NCBI RefSeq assembly: GCF_028389875.1 | Contig: NC_084665.1 | Coordinates: 97,073,435-97,137,434 of the forward strand | Direction of reading: 5' to 3' | Origin: Rhea pennata | Taxonomy: Eukaryota > Chordata > Aves > Rheiformes > Rheidae | Length of the DNA: 64,000 nt | Shown: piece after piece, positions 34,601 through 49,600 of the stretch | Position numbering within the stretch: position 1 is the first letter of the stretch | Layout: each line of letters begins with the position of its first letter | Notes under the pieces: generated by a model | What the model saw: the letters and a program-made list of their open reading frames with translations, nothing else | Databases searched by the model: none | What the model was told of the DNA's origin: nothing | Position numbers and translations under genes: made by a program

Positions 34601-37600
34601 TTGATTTTGCTGAGTTGATAGCTATGTTTCTAATGTGTGCTGCCATTCCTGGAGAAGGTGTCTGCTTGATACTATGCAGAATGGTGAAAGCAATTGTTTA
34701 AAAAAAAGATATGGATGCACACGCACACAGACTTGGCAGCAAAACCAGAGATAATATATATCAGGACAAAGGGGAAGAAAGAGGCAAAGGAGGTTGTGTA
34801 TCAGTTGCCTGGATTAGTGTGCTGAGTAAGTGGGGCTTGTATTCTAGAATTATTAATAAACTTAGTTTCAAGCACTTAGCTATTTCTTTTTTATATTACA
34901 TTATTCTATATACAAGCTCATCTAAAGCTCTTGCTTGAAATTTACTGTTTTTTTTTAAAAAAGGCAACTGCATATCTAATCTATTTACATGAAGAACAGA
35001 ATGCTACTGTTCCTTTAAAGATCTTACTAGTGTCCCAGCAATGTAATGCAGAGACTAGAATGAACTATGAAGTCCCTCTGTTTTGATTGTTGAAAGTTAT
35101 GTAATTTTAAAGCCTCTATGCATATCTGATATGATTTTGAGATTTGTAGCAGTGATTAATTCTATAACTATAAATGCTCTTCATCAACATCCTGAAATGT
35201 TTTCAAAACATATGGAGGGATTTTTAACAGCTTAAAATAAACAGTAGCAAAATAACTGAAAGCCTACTTAAAACATTTGCAACGGTATCTATTATCTCCT
35301 TGAAACTGTACCTGTTATTTTTTTTTTTTTTTAGTCTTTCATATCATTAGGAGTGTTCAAGACACTCAGCCAATGATTAAAACATGAGATTCTGATGCAA
35401 GAAATGTAAGAAAACCAGTGAAAGCAAGATAGAGCATGAAGGTATAGCAAACTCTGTTTAGAGGAGTAGGGAAAGAAACCTAGGTAACATGAATGTTAAC
35501 TGCTGCATTAGCACAGAAAGCTAGTTCAGGTCCTAGACTTGCTGTGTAAAATATATTGCTCCCTAAACTAAGAGCAATGGGTAGAAGAATGAAGCAACAC
35601 CCAAATGGCTCTGCAGCAAATGTCCTGTCTGATAAGCCATGCTAAACCTTCCCTAGTTCTTCTTAGAGACAGTTTCTATGTGCAGCACCTTCCAGGTATT
35701 GCAAATAGGCCAGACCCATTTGATATCTAGCTAAGCGCTTGAAACTAATGGATCAGACCCATTTGAAATAGCTGTGTATGTTTTGCTTGTTAGATTAGGC
35801 CCAGCACTGTGACATTGCGGATGCACGGATTTCTGACCAGAGGTGGCTCTGGAAGCAATACAGCAGCCACTGGGAATATCACAAGAATACATGTGTTTGT
35901 GAATTGGCTAAGTAACCCAGGAGTGCTAGTTAACTGCTTTTTGAAACTGAAAAAGCATTTGCTGTCCTTGACAAGTAAGAAGGCTTTCTTGAATTCTGAG
36001 CAATTAAACTTCTTCATAAAGAAACAAACAGGAATTAACATTCTGTAAGGAAATATGGTGTTGTCTGAATCTGAAAAACATTGGAAATGTGGGGTTTTTT
36101 TCTGTCCTGCCGTATGTAATTTTAATTTTTGAGTATTTTCCAAGGATCCAATTGTTCATGAAAATCAGTAGGAAATACCTATGAGATAGGATTCATATTG
36201 CCGAACTTCTTACAGCTGTAATACAGACAAGTAAATCTAAGCTGGTTCATGTTAGGCTCACCTGAACAAAGCAGGAGAGGGGTTTTGTAGGACAACTCAT
36301 CTGATTTATTTTAGGTATGTATTTGGGGATGAGATGAATTGTCCTCAGTTGTAATGCATCTCCTGCATCTTTAAAGTCAGTCTAGTATAACTAACTCAGA
36401 TGAGGGTATTCTACTTTTAGAAGTTTATATCCGGTCAGATGAATCCAGTTTTTTGCTCTTAAAGGAGGAAATTTCACAAGGCCTTAAAACACACGAGCTG
36501 AAAGATGGAAAATTAACTGAAAGAGCACTTTGTAATAGCTTGCAAAAGTCTTACTCATTGTCAAAGAATCCACAACCAAGAGAGATATCAAAGATAAAAT
36601 GGCTGAGAATAGAGGTGGAAACAGCTATTAAAAATACTCTTTTTTTTTCCCCCCACCCTTCCTCCTACCACCAGAAATTCCTAAATAGATGGCTGCCAGC
36701 TTTTATTCCATGAATAAATTAGCAGATAATGAAGCAATGTATAGTGTATAATGTATTAGTAAGAAAATGACATGAAGGGAGGAAGGATGGCTGGACAGTT
36801 TCTGAAAGAAAGACTTTGTTTAAAAACAAAAAATGTTTTAATGGTAGTGCTCTGTGACCAGCTAGAAGTAATACAGCAGTGCAGAAAGATAAAAGTGCTT
36901 GATTTGTCAGGTATGTGGTCAAAAAGCTGTGTTTTAGTCATGCGTAAATGATGATTCTTTCAATTTTTAACAAGCAAGGAGAATGTTTAATAACAACTAT
37001 TAAAATACAACATAAATTAGATAAATAACGTGTCAAGAAGTTTGAGAATAGCAGCATGAGAAATGCTCTGGACTGTTAATCTGGCGTACTCCTGTTTTAT
37101 TTTTAGATTACAGATTGAAACTGATTTGTGCCAGTGCTTAACTGAGTGAGTAGATGTACAACTGCTTATAGTCTGTCAGTCTGACATCAGTTTTGGACGG
37201 AAGTATTGAAGTAGGACTTGGATCAAAGCAGGTAAATAAAGTAAATCCTTGTGAAAAACTAGGAGATGGAACTCATCAGCTGTGTTACTTTTTTATTTGT
37301 TTTAGGTCACCTTGACTAGTAGTCTCTTAAATACTTGCCTTCAGGGTATATTTCAAGATACTTGACTTAATTCAAACATTTTGAATTAAAAAAACGAAAT
37401 TGAAGAAGTCTAGATACCATGCATCAGATAGATTAAAAATTGTCAAGCAGGTGCAAAACTGTAACTGTGAATGGAGAATCATCCAGTAGTTGATGATTGA
37501 TGTAAATCATCCTCAGAGCAGAGTGGTATAGGCATCCATTCTTTACCTTCTCTTGATTAACTTTTTTTAATAGTTGATTTTGATCTAGAGAAAGCAGGGG

Positions 37601-39569
37601 CATTCTTGTCAAACTGTAGATGAATTAAATACTAGGAAGGTGTAATGCAGATGTGAATGCATCACACTGCAGTATGAAATGGGCAAACATGGAAGAAGCA
37701 GTCCTAAAAACTTCAAAAACGAGCATTACGGACAATACTTTTTTGAATATGTTGATTTTTTTTCACTCAGTTTTGAGTTGTTCATTGTTCTGTCAGGCAA
37801 AAATTGTCACCTCTGCACCCCTGAAGCATCTGATCAAAAGCATTCTTGCGTTCCTGAGTGACAGGGTGGAAACAGAGCACTAACCTGTGGGTACAACATT
37901 TTCAAGAGATCAGACTTCAGCTAAAGGCATCTTAAAGGGGCATAACTTTATTTTTTTTAATAAGGCTGGATGTTCAGTGTCTTCAGAAAGTCAGGCCTTC
38001 AAGATATGTCTCCATGTAGATAACAAAGATCTTCAAGGTTGTCTTATGGCTTGTGGTAGGTGGTATTTTTGAAAGGAGTAGAACTTGGCCATATAAAAAT
38101 AACACATTAAAAGTGTCATTTGAGAGTTTATAGATTTGTCTGGTCTCAAAATTGAAGTAGCTGAACAGCAGATTACCTCTAACACTTCAAGATACAACCC
38201 AACTATGAGATGGGGTTAGTAGATGAAATTCCTAAGTCAGTCTGTTTCTGATTCATCTTTTAGGTGTTCCAGATCTTTAAAGTAAGCCAAATTCACTACA
38301 GCAACAAACGTTTCTACTTCTCTGAGCATACTGAACAAGTAAATAACTCCAGCAAAATCCAAATGCAATTTGGCAAGCTAGAGTGCTGCTGGAAATGCCT
38401 GCCAAAATTGCCTTGGCAAAAGCTCTTCTCTGTTTTCAGTAGATTTGGAATGAAATCAGACAAGATCTCAGCTCTTTCTCCATGGAAACCTAGTGATTGT
38501 GTTAAATATTCCTACTACTGAGTGAACTGTGTGTAATGAGTGTAGCTGTAGAAATGCTCGGTGCAGAGTGATTTCGTTGCACACCATCCCTCATCTTTGA
38601 GCTGTGAGAACTGGGTTATAACTGCATTAATGGAGTCATTCAGATGATCATTAACCATGCGTGTTTGTAAGCTTTACAGTTATGAGACAATACTTCCTCC
38701 AGTGTTTAAAAGTTGGTAGTTGCTCTATCTAATTCTGGCCTTTGTTTGATTTTTTTTTTTATTTTTTATTTATTTTTTTATTTCTGTAGGCAGAATGCAG
38801 TCAGAAAGACTTCTGCATTAACAGCCAGGCGCTTAGTGTTCTTGTTTGGGAAATAAATCCCAGAAGATGGAAGAGCCAAAGAATAATGGAAAGAAGTCTA
38901 TATTAATACTATCCAATATCTTTTTTAAAAAAATAACTTCCTATGGTGTTAGTAGTAGCACAAATACAGATTAACAGCTGTTTCAGCTGTATTTGCTGGT
39001 AGTATGGGACAGATAATTTAGGCGATTAGTCAAGCTTTCCAGGTATATGTGGTGATAAGAAACTTTAGGAGAATGGAAAATAGCTAGGTAAAGCATGTGG
39101 TGAGAACTACAATGAGGGAAGTTCTCCCACAGAAGAAAGCAGGGAAAAAAAAAACCCAGAAAGCAGATGAATAAAGAGCAACAGATGATGGTGAGCAATA
39201 AAACTGGGGAAATGAAGAACTTGCAGAGAGAGCAAGAAAGCCAGCATGAAACTTGAGATTTGGCATAGGTCCTGGGGGATTTTTACGTTAAGTGTTGCAT
39301 CCCTGACCTGATAGAGAGTAGAATCCTCAGACCATAGCAAAATGCTAGTGTGGCTAGTAATGATGCATAAGATGGATGCTCTTGAATACACTGTACATGT
39401 AGGATTTAGATGCCAAGAACTAGACAGCATCTCCCTCTGGAGGTCTTTAAAGGCATCTCTGTCTGTGCCAGAAACTTGGCACTTATTTTTGGAAGATTGC
39501 ATCATTAAATGCCTAAACCTTGTAATTGTTCTGGATGCTCTAGTTTTTTCTATCCCACCCTGCATGTTC

Positions 39570-39574
<5 letters not shown>

Positions 39575-39600
<26 letters not shown>
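39575..39600. repeat. Poly-A run, 26 A
   Basis: Uninterrupted A tract followed by GTGTGACAGC. No retroposed body is recognised on its left. Confidence 0.9.
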
Positions 39601-42448
39601 GTGTGACAGCACCAGATAGGTCATTGACTGAATAGGAAAATCAACCTGTTCTCTACAATTGAGCTTTTTGTTCCATACTAAAGAAAAGTTGACTAAGGAA
39701 ATTGACGCAGGCTGCTTATATAGAATACTTTGGCATACAGGTTCTAGTCTAATCTTGTGGCAAGAAATTATGCACATCTGCTTCTCCAGAAGACTAGACC
39801 CTAAAGAAGTGACTGCATAGGCAAAAATTAATTAAAACCTCTTACCTAACACCAAAACCCAATAATGAATAGCCTAAGACCCTGTGGTAACTGTATTTTA
39901 TCTTGTTGTTAACTGGCAGTAGACTAAGGCTTGCATTCAGTTCATCCTTGATGCCAAATTTTAAGTTTTATTCTTCTGCAACAAGTTTCTATGCTGTTTC
40001 TATAGTTGATGAAAATTTAGTCATTGACTGTTACTTAGAGGGGTCTAGATTGCTGTTCAGATGACTAGCATTTAGGGACTTAGTTCACTTGCTTAGACTT
40101 GAGAGATGCTAAATGGCATTAAGTTTTTTGAAAAAATGCATAATCCTAATGAATACAATCTGGAACCCACAGGGTTTGCCATAGAGGCAGCTGGAAGTGA
40201 GGTGGGATGTCCTAGAGTATTCAAAATAGCAGCAGATATGTATGTCTGGGTAACTGAGTTATGCCTAGAGTGTCTGCTTTAGGATGAGCTGAGCCTTTCT
40301 GAAGGCTTCATTGACTAAAAGGGAAATTTGTATGTCTTTATTTGGTTTAGGCATCTTATCCAGGTTTAAATCCTGCCTTAAGTATCTTTGTCTCATTATT
40401 CTTGAATTTGAAAATAACCAAGCATACTTGTCTGGATAAAAACTGTGCAAGAAACTCTCAGAAGAATCAGGATTTCACCGAAAATGTCAAAACAGTGTGT
40501 CTTCTATAGGTTCGTACATTACGTTGTCAGGGAGTGTTAATAGCATTTAAAGATAACCTGGGATATAATTCCCTGAAGAAGTCTCTTGTCGCAGGATTTA
40601 GTATTGCTTTTACTATTCTTGAAACTATAGGGTCCCTCAAGTCAGTCATCTTAATCATGTGGATGTTTCTCTCTAGAGCTATGTGGAACATGTGGGAGCT
40701 TTATAAAATTTGCTAACACTGTGTTTGTCCTCTACCATCTGACAGCCTAAAGGCAAGAAGCTAAGGGTTTCAATTTCAAGATGGATCAAGTGGAGCATAT
40801 TGGAAACCTGTAAACAAGAAGTCTGATCTCCCCTTTTTTCCCTTCAGTTTGCACCATAGCAACTATCTGCATTTAAGAATTTCATGTCTTGTATGAAGAA
40901 ATTTGTAAAGAAGCCTTGTTGTTCTTTTGTTTGTTCATATCACAAAGATATACTATATAAACATATATGATGTTGTCTTAGAGATTTGAGCATTTCACTC
41001 GTGGGAGGAAGCAATTGCAAATATCAGTTTAGTCAAAAGATTTTATTTTTCTCTAAGCTTTCTTCCCTATCTATGCACTGAGAACCCTGCTGTAAAGGAT
41101 CTGTGAACTTGTACTGGAAATAACATGTGTTTTATGACCTGAACTTTTCTCCTTCTCAGTAGGAAGATACGGTTTTCCACTGGATAAATGGAAGGAAATT
41201 GGTAGCTTTAAGAAATGGAGAATGTAAATGTTTCAGTACAGAGTTTTAATAATTAAAATTCAGAACTAAGTACATTTTAGCCTTGGGTGTCTTGCAGTTG
41301 CTATTTATGAGGAGGATGCTATTTCAGAATGACTTGGATCTTTGATCAGTATCAGTGATTTAAGACTGGTTAGCCCTTATACTGCAAGTTGAAGGTATGT
41401 TGAGGGGGAAGAAGAAAGGCAATTGTTTCTCATAGGACAGAGACAAAAAGCTGTAAGCACAAAATACATGCCCTGAAAGCATTTTTCTTACTGTAGTGTT
41501 GGTTGGACGCAGTTCTAAGCCACTATACTACTTTTCTCCAGTTACATATGTTTGTTCTACTGCTGACTGTTTGGTATTCATAGAAGTGCTCACATGTAAG
41601 GTCTGAAATTTTCATTTTCCCTTCTGGTGGCAGGATCCAAGTATACTGATATATCTAAGTTAAAATAGATTCAGTATTGTTACAGGAATAGTATCTGTTG
41701 CTTAGAGTCCATCAGACTTTTGACACTTTTGTTCTGATGTCTTAGGCACATCAGTAACTATTGTTGGTTATATTGTTGTCAAAGTTTCTCTTACAGAAGA
41801 AAAGCTTTCTAAACAGATGGCAGGCTACACATTAGGTGTGTAGAGGTACAAGATAATGGTATTATGAACAGAGGCATTCTCTTCTGTGAAAACTCTAAAA
41901 CAAGCAAATGCTCCTAACTGCATCTGTAGACTGTTTGTTTTCATCAGTGAAGTATCTTTGTTCCTAGAAATTCAGTAACTCTTAATAGAAGTTATATAGT
42001 TCAACTTCTAATGTATAGATACAACACTCTTCCTTTAAAAGTAAATCCTCTCTATTTTTTTTAAAGATATCTTACTATTAGAACAAACCTTTTCTATTGT
42101 ATGAAGTATGTGTGTGAAGCATGTGATAAGATTGATGAACAAAATCAACTTTGTGACATGCATCATACCTTCGGAAATACTTTGCACTGAATTTCATTTG
42201 TTTACCGAAAGGGCCATCTACAGGTATAAATCTTGTTTTTATTCTAAGCTTCATATAAATTAGCTCTCTGATTAGATTGTGTTTTACCAAGACAGTAGAT
42301 GTTGGCCCTACGTAGCTAGTACTCTGATTTATTTGATGGGATGATTTTCCTCTTAGGAAATAAATTCCATCCTATCAGCTGGTAGGGGCAGCTTTGACCA
42401 AAAAAAAAATTGATGTACTACTACTACTACATTAATTCTCATTGTCTC

Positions 42449-42522
42449 ATATATATGTGTGTGTGCATATGTATAATATATATATATATATATTATATAA
42501 AACATATATATATATATAAATT
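42449..42522. repeat. (TA)n/(TG)n compound microsatellite, self-complementary
   Basis: Alternating TA with a short GTGTGTG insert, then two TA blocks separated by TTATATAAAACAT. The blocks can fold on each other. A CTA trinucleotide run lies just upstream at about 42417-42430. Confidence 0.85.
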
Positions 42523-43616
42523 TTAATTTGTTTCAGAACTCATTTTAAGCTACCAGTCACTTTAAACTTAATAAAATATTTGCCTTTTAGAAAACAAGGC
42601 TTATACTTTCAAATCCAGTCCAAGAAATCGTTACAGTAAATGTTGCAGCAGATAGTTTGCTTTAATTCTACCTTTCTAAAGAATCTGAAGACAGATGATA
42701 TAAAACTGAACACTATTTAATCTTTTCTTTGATATTTTCTGTTCCATGATGGTGGATTTTTTTTTTTTTAAGTTCGCTTCAGATTTTGAATTAACTTTCA
42801 GCTTCAGTTCCCATTTTAGCATCTCTTGACATTAGTGTTGTGTTGGTGAGAGGTGTCATGTTGCTGGGTTCTCAAGAACAAAATTTCCTGGCACTGGGAT
42901 GAACAGCAGCAGGACAGTTTTTTGTTTGTTTTTTTTTTTGTTATGAAGAGGGTGTATGCATTACTGTGCTTCTTGAATCTAGTTTTTGACCTCTGCCGAG
43001 ATGGCTAATGATAACAGCATTGTCATCTCTGACACTGTTTTGCAGTGGATTTAGTGCAATTTGCGGTGTTTTACTGAGCTTATGAGGAAGCAAATGTCAG
43101 TAACTGAACTTCTCCTCTATTTAGATAAACATGTCTGTTAAATATGTGAGAATAGGAGAGAAAGTAGATGTCATTTGCCTTTTTTTATCATTATAAATCA
43201 AATGTTGACTTTCTGATTATTTCACATAACTCCACAACAAAAAGCCTGTAGGGCACCTGCTGTCAGTCCTTTCTTCAGTTTGTGTTTAGCACAGAGGCTA
43301 AAACTGGGATGTTGCTGAACCCTGTCTAACATGTCAATAGGTCAGATAAGACCTGCAGAATTGTAGCACTGGTCAAAAATATCTCCAGAAAGGAAGTACC
43401 CGAGCTGCTTACATCCCTTACTTTCCCCTTTAGTATTTGGCAGACTTTCACTTAGTTTGGTCAGGAAGTTAATACCGTATGGTAGCTGGAGAGGTCAGTT
43501 ACATTGAGCAATCTGAAATACTAGCTGCCTGCTCTCACCTTTAGCCAGGAAGAGTATAGACAGAATTATAGGCAGTCACTTTTTAAAAAATCATTAATTC
43601 TTTTAAAACATCCTAT

Positions 43617-43652
43617 TCTCTCTCTCTCCTCCCCCCCCCCCCCCCCCCCCCC
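43617..43652. repeat. (TC)n followed by C22 homopolymer
   Basis: TTCTCTCTCTCTCCT is followed by 22 uninterrupted C (43631-43652). A pure pyrimidine tract of about 36 bases; on the other strand it is a G22 run capable of quadruplex or triplex formation. Confidence 0.9.
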
Positions 43653-46600
43653 AGTACTTCTAAGGTTTCCTGGTGGTGTAAGTCTTGGAAAATAAAATTA
43701 AGCCTCTACCCAGTGTATGATGCCTTGGTCTAGAAAAAGTTTCTCAATTGCAAGTTACTTTCTCTGAGAAGTAGCCTGCCAATTTTGGAGGTAAGGAGAT
43801 TCTGGGGGGTGAGTGGCAGCGTTCCAGGGACATGATGATTCAGCCCTGAGTAGGGTGACAGGATGTGATTTAGCAGGCACTATGGCAGAGGAGGCTTGGA
43901 AGTCTTTTAAAACATTTATATCTATTGTCAGGCCATTTACTTATACAAATTCTTATGCCGTAGCCTGTCTCTATCTGCTCTTATCTTCAACTGCTGACAC
44001 TCGAGTTCCTTCCTTTCTGCTTCTGAGATGGGGGCTGGATATCTACCTTGCCTCTGACTGACAGTTCTTTGCCTCCTCCTTCCTAGCAGCCATGTCTGTC
44101 ATACTCGTGTATCGGATTGTAGGGCTGGAAGAGAGGTGCAAACAGCAAGAGCAAGCATGGTGCGGTCTCTTATTTGTGCTTGCCTTGTGTTATGAGAAGA
44201 CTGTATGATATTGTAAATTTGATTCATATGCAAAAATGTATTTTAAGAGCAGCTTTCTACTGTTTTCTTGTGTTAGTAACTAGAGATTGAAAAAGCACTT
44301 CAGTTACCAGATAGACTCAGTTTTTTAAAAGTTATAATTATCGTGAACTTGATGTTCAATGTTTATATCTCCTACTTTTGAATTATAGTTTTCTGTATTT
44401 ATTTGCTTAGTACAGAGTACAGCATGTACTATCTTGATGCAATATTTTTTTAGTGATCACTGTATTGTTCCACTTCCTTAAAATAAATAAAATAAAAATA
44501 GACCAATACTTAGTAGCATGCTAAGTGGTGAAAGGTCGATGCTAATTAAATATAGTTGTCAAAGTGCACACATGAAGAACTGCAGCTTATGTAGAATCTC
44601 AGTATATACTTCAGCTACCTGTGCTTCCAGTTTGCTAAAACTCTATGAAAATATTAAATGTTTCAGTTCAAAGAAAAAAAAACTCACAAGAGAAATATGT
44701 TTATATTGGCTATACTTGGGCCTCTTATTTGTACAACTTAAGTTAGGTAACAAGAAGAAGAGAAATGTGTATGGGAATAGAGAGCTCTTGCTAAACTGGT
44801 ACATTTTAGTTTCCTTGTTCAACGTAAAATTTACTTAAACCACAGTGAAATTGATGTGGTTTTTAATTCAGCCTCTGTATAAAATGACTCAAAAAGTATA
44901 AATATTTGACTAATGCGTAGTTTACTACTTTTTTATGAATTTTTTTTGCTTCTAAAAAAGTCAGAAAGTATCTAACTGTCATATCGGTGATATTCCTGTT
45001 TCTATAAACACTGTGCACGGCCTGGCTCCAGGACTCTGTTTGTTCAGAGAATTAGTTGGGAGACTCCCTTCCAACAGAGGAAATGGGCTGATGAGTATAA
45101 GCTCTCACTCAAGATTGTTCACATCCACAGAAGCTATATCCTCTGCAGGAAAAAAAACTTGGATCCTTGCCACAATGTGTGCATGATGTTAATGAGTGGG
45201 AGAAGCCATGTGTGCAGTGCCTGCTTCAGCAGTAATTTGCTAATTCAGGGAAGGGGTGAGAAAACAAAGCGGAATTTGATGAAATTTAAATGTGACACCT
45301 AATCCTGTTCTCGTAGTGCAAGGAGGGAAAAGCATTGTATTGCAGAAAGTGGGGTGAGAAAAAGAGGGAGATGAGCCATTGAATTTACCCGAAATCTATG
45401 CATCAGGAAGAACTGGATCACATGAGGTCTGGATCCAAGCCTTGTTTCAAGTAAATTGTCTTTGCCAAACAGAAGCCTCAGCTGAGTTTCTGTAAAACTG
45501 AAGCCCTGCTTGTTTTCACCCCACAGCAACTGTTGTTTAATACAGATGAGCAATTCGATCTTCTTGGGTTGCTCACATACCATGGTGATGAGCCTCGGAG
45601 AGATACCAACAAAGAACTTTTAAGTTCACTGCCTATTTAGGAGAATACAAAGTATGTTCAGGTGAGTTGTGCTAAAATCTGTTAAAATGGTGAGTTTAAA
45701 TCTTTAGTTTAAGGTTTGCTTTTTCAAGAAAAATACCTAGTACTGCTCTTAATTTTTTTTTTCTTTGGTTTTGCTAACTTGGCTAACTTTGACTAAAATG
45801 AGCGTTTGTTTATTGATGAATTGAATGATTTAAGACCTTGTCAATTATGCATTACATGATCTTGTCAATTATTACTTATAATGCTGCTAGGCCCAGTATG
45901 AATCTAGAAGGCATAATGATCTCTTGTAAGCTCTCTGAGGTAAGTTTGGATCATAAATGATAAATACAATTGGGGAGGTACAGGGAACACTCAAGGCAGC
46001 ATTGGTTGCCTTGATAAGCCAGTAATACCAGTTCATTGCTTAAATCTTTTTGTAGGCAGAATGAAAAGGAGAGTTCTAAGAAGGACTGAGAAGGAGGCCA
46101 CTGAGTTTTAGATTGCATTTCCATTAAGATGCAACACAGAAGAAACCATAAGGAGGTTTAAAGGAAAATGCAATGTAGGGAACAGAGGCTGACCTCATGG
46201 GCCAGTTGGAGATGAAAAAGACATCTCAACAGGGAGAAGTGATGGAGAAGGGATCTTAAGGAGGGAGAGATGAGTGTAGATCTTGATAGGCCTAGACCAT
46301 GATGATAGCTGCCGTTCAGTTCAACTGAGAACGGGCATCCATAAAGGATGCCAAGGGATGATTTAGACTATTATTTCTGGCAGTAGCTTTCTGAATGTGT
46401 TAGAGATACAACAAGCTTTTTTCCCCTCCTTAATTTAGGGAATGTTTTGTAAAAACTGAACATGGAAGAGAAAGACCTTGGATGAGACAAATGTAAGGAT
46501 CAGTTTAAAGAGCTACAGCTTAGATTTTACACACAGAGAATCCTGCAAGATTTGATGTTGGCCTATAAGGAGCCGAAGGCCTGACTGTTCCGATGGGTTT

Positions 46601-49600
46601 GTAGAGCTGCACATAATGGTGATATGTTTGACACAATTACCTGAATTAAAGTGAAGAAGTTCTAGGGTGGAAATAGAAAAGTGGAACTTCAAGAAACTTC
46701 TCTGTTTAGAGATTAAATGAAAATCTGGGTAGTGAATGAAAAGGGGAGAGCAGAGTTTAAGATATGGAAAATACCAAAGCATGAAAATTCCTTGATAGTG
46801 GTAAATACATACTTCTCTTAACTCACAAGTTTTATGGAAAGGAGTATCCATAGGGAGAAAAAACCACCAGTTTTAACATAGCTGCTATAAGCATTAATGA
46901 TAGAAAACACTTCATGTGTTATTTAGCTCTTGCTTTGTGAATTTAATAGTATTCTTGCACAGTCAGTTTTTCTTGCCCTTGTTGGTTTAAATCTTTCAAG
47001 CATCATGCCAAAACTCATTTCTGTTTTATGAATTTATTTGTTCATGTATAAATGCCAATATTTCTAGTTGGCAGTATCCCTTTCTTAAGCATCTTTAACC
47101 AGAACTTTTTCTGGAGAGAAAAAGAAATGAATTCATCATACCGCATCTGCTCTGTCACACAAATATTGCATTGTAACTATTGAAATGCCAGCATATGTCA
47201 GTCTCATGGATTGAATGCCACAGTTGATTCAATAGCAGAACTAGGTGGCTACTGGTTATAGAGAAATGTTAGGAGCTAGCTGAACATAATGTTTAGATAG
47301 TATAGAGAAAGAGAGAAAGGACACCTTTGTTCAAAGATGAACTTTAAAGATAAATCCATTACTTTTGAGAAGTTGCTCAAAGTGGTAGCTGGTTGTTAGT
47401 TTCTTTCTATTCAAGTTTTGCTGCTGATGTGAATTCTGAAGTAACTTTTAAGTGCAGCTTTGCAGTGTATTTCCTGCAGAAGTGGGGATTCTTTTTTTTC
47501 TTTTTTAAAAAACTTTGCTTTTTAAGACTTTAGATTTCCTATAGAAAAAGGACCAACTATTCTATTTTTTGTCATAGAATGCAAGCTGGCTGTTGAGTTA
47601 TATACTTTTGACGCTAATGGTGCTCTTGAAATTTCCTGAAGAGAGCAAGACTGGAATGGTATTTTCACGTGGGCATAACAGAATTTGAATGGGCAAGGAA
47701 AAACGTGTAAGAACTGAGATACTTTGGGACTTTTGGGAGCTTTTGCGTATTTTGAATGTGTAAAAATAAATAAATAAAGGGGGGTCCTACTTGCAGAACT
47801 GTTGTAGAAACAAGTGTTTACATGTAGAGAACTTGAGAGAGAGAAGTTAAGGCAGAGAAACTATGAGCCTCAAGGGTCTTTGTTACAATTAGAGCCAAGA
47901 CTCACGAATTAAAAATTTCAGTTGAGAGAATGTACATAAATTACCTCTTGTTTTAACCTGACGGAGACTTGCAGTTGTATGAAACAAAATAGAAGTTGTG
48001 CAAAGTTTTCCTGATGAAACACAAAAACAAGGTGAAACTTGCTTGCAGGTTTTATATTTAATTAAGCACCTAGTCGGTTTGCAATAGAACTTGCCTTCCT
48101 TCCTAAATCCGTCATCAGACAGACACATTAGAAACTTCTCAGACTACATAGCTCATCTGAAGCAGAGAGAGACTCTGAAGTTCTGCTTATGTACAAAAAT
48201 AGAGACATTCTTTCTTTGGACATAATTTTGATAATGCTTGAAGTGGCTTGGAGGTTTTGTGTGAAGCAATTTGCTTGGAATTTGTTCTTTGGGGTGCTGC
48301 TGCTCAGCTGCTAGATAGTTTGTACTTCATCTCCTCTTCAGAATTATATAAGGTAAGAGTTTTAGGATGCTGCTAGCAACTTTTTCTGCTTTTTAATTGT
48401 TCTTAATGATATCTACATCATCTAGTGTCTATATAAAGAAAACATAAATGCTCTTAAGAAAATCTCTATGCATCTATATTTGTGCAGCTCTTCAATTTTG
48501 TTCAATTTGAGTTACTAAACTATGAAAAGTAAATTTAAGAGTGAGGTAATTTCGGCAAGCTGACGCTTCAGAGCTGTGCTAAAACTGCTGTATAAGACAG
48601 GACATATTTTTTCGGTGAATTCTCTTCCGAGTCATTGGCCTAAAAAGCTCTCTTTCTGGTCACATTTTTAAAGTTAATGTAAAGCTTCCTTGAATTCTGT
48701 CAATTTTGACATTCTTTACAATGGACTGTCAGAATATGTGTACTAGGTTGACTGCATTTGGTTAAAAAAAATCAAGAGGTTTTTTTTAAGGCCATGTAGT
48801 GAGCTAGTATTAAAACTATAAACCTCATTTCTTATATTACTCTTATATCCAAAAAATGAATTAAACATGAAGTTCTAAATTTAAATTCCATAGGTTAATG
48901 TATATTTGCAGCTCTGCTGACCTGACTGTTTCTTACAAAATGCTGAATGATCATTCACCAAAATCCAGTGGTCAAAGGGGAAAAAAAATTACTTTCGATT
49001 TTTTTGTCATTTGATGATTTTCTTCCTGTGGTTTCTACTAATTCTGATGCTCTCTTCTTAAATCTGTTCCAGCAAGACAAAAGGCATACAACTTCCTTTA
49101 CAACTCTTCTCAAAAACCAAGATGACTGGAGAAGGCAGAGAGCTTCTGCTGTAGTACAAGGACAATCACGTTAATGCTTGTTTCACGGAAAGGCCATATT
49201 TAGCTTAGCAGCCTTGTTGCTTAACATTCACCAACACTTAGCAGTATAACCTACATAAATGCCTTCAGTTTCTGTACAGAGTGAATATGGAAGTGTGGTG
49301 CATGCTATAGCTAGAGGATCTGTAATGAAGATGAAGGACGAAGAGATTGTAGCTTAAGTTGAGATAATTTAATACAAGAGACTTCGAGCACCAGCTTTAT
49401 AACAGTAAAAACTGATGCTTATTCTTACAGCTTTATATGTCATTTTTTTGCCTCTGTGTAGAAAATGTGTAAATAAGCTTATGGCAGGCATCAAGGATGG
49501 TTTCTCAATATTAAAGTGAGACTTCCTATTTTGTTTGACTTCTTTCATTCTAGAGCTATACCAGATAAACCTAACAGAGCACTGCATTTGTACACCCTAA

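Noticed and set aside
35711..35768. CAGACCCATTTGA occurring twice, 45 bases apart
   Set aside because: The match is only 13 bases, with no longer repeat unit around it. Probably a small local duplication or chance.
38743..38930. T-rich acceptor-like tract followed by a possible exon near 38790
   Set aside because: The acceptor is plausible, but no good donor follows within a normal exon length and the frames close quickly. Not enough to call an exon.
39107..39565. 152-codon open frame on the minus strand
   Set aside because: No recognisable family, no splice-site framing and ordinary AT-rich composition. Frames of this size are expected by chance in 64 kb.
46308..46332. Imperfect hairpin CCGTTCAGTT / AACTG-AG-AACGG
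   Set aside because: Ten pairs with a two-base bulge and a one-base loop cannot form as an RNA hairpin of interest, and no family is recognised.
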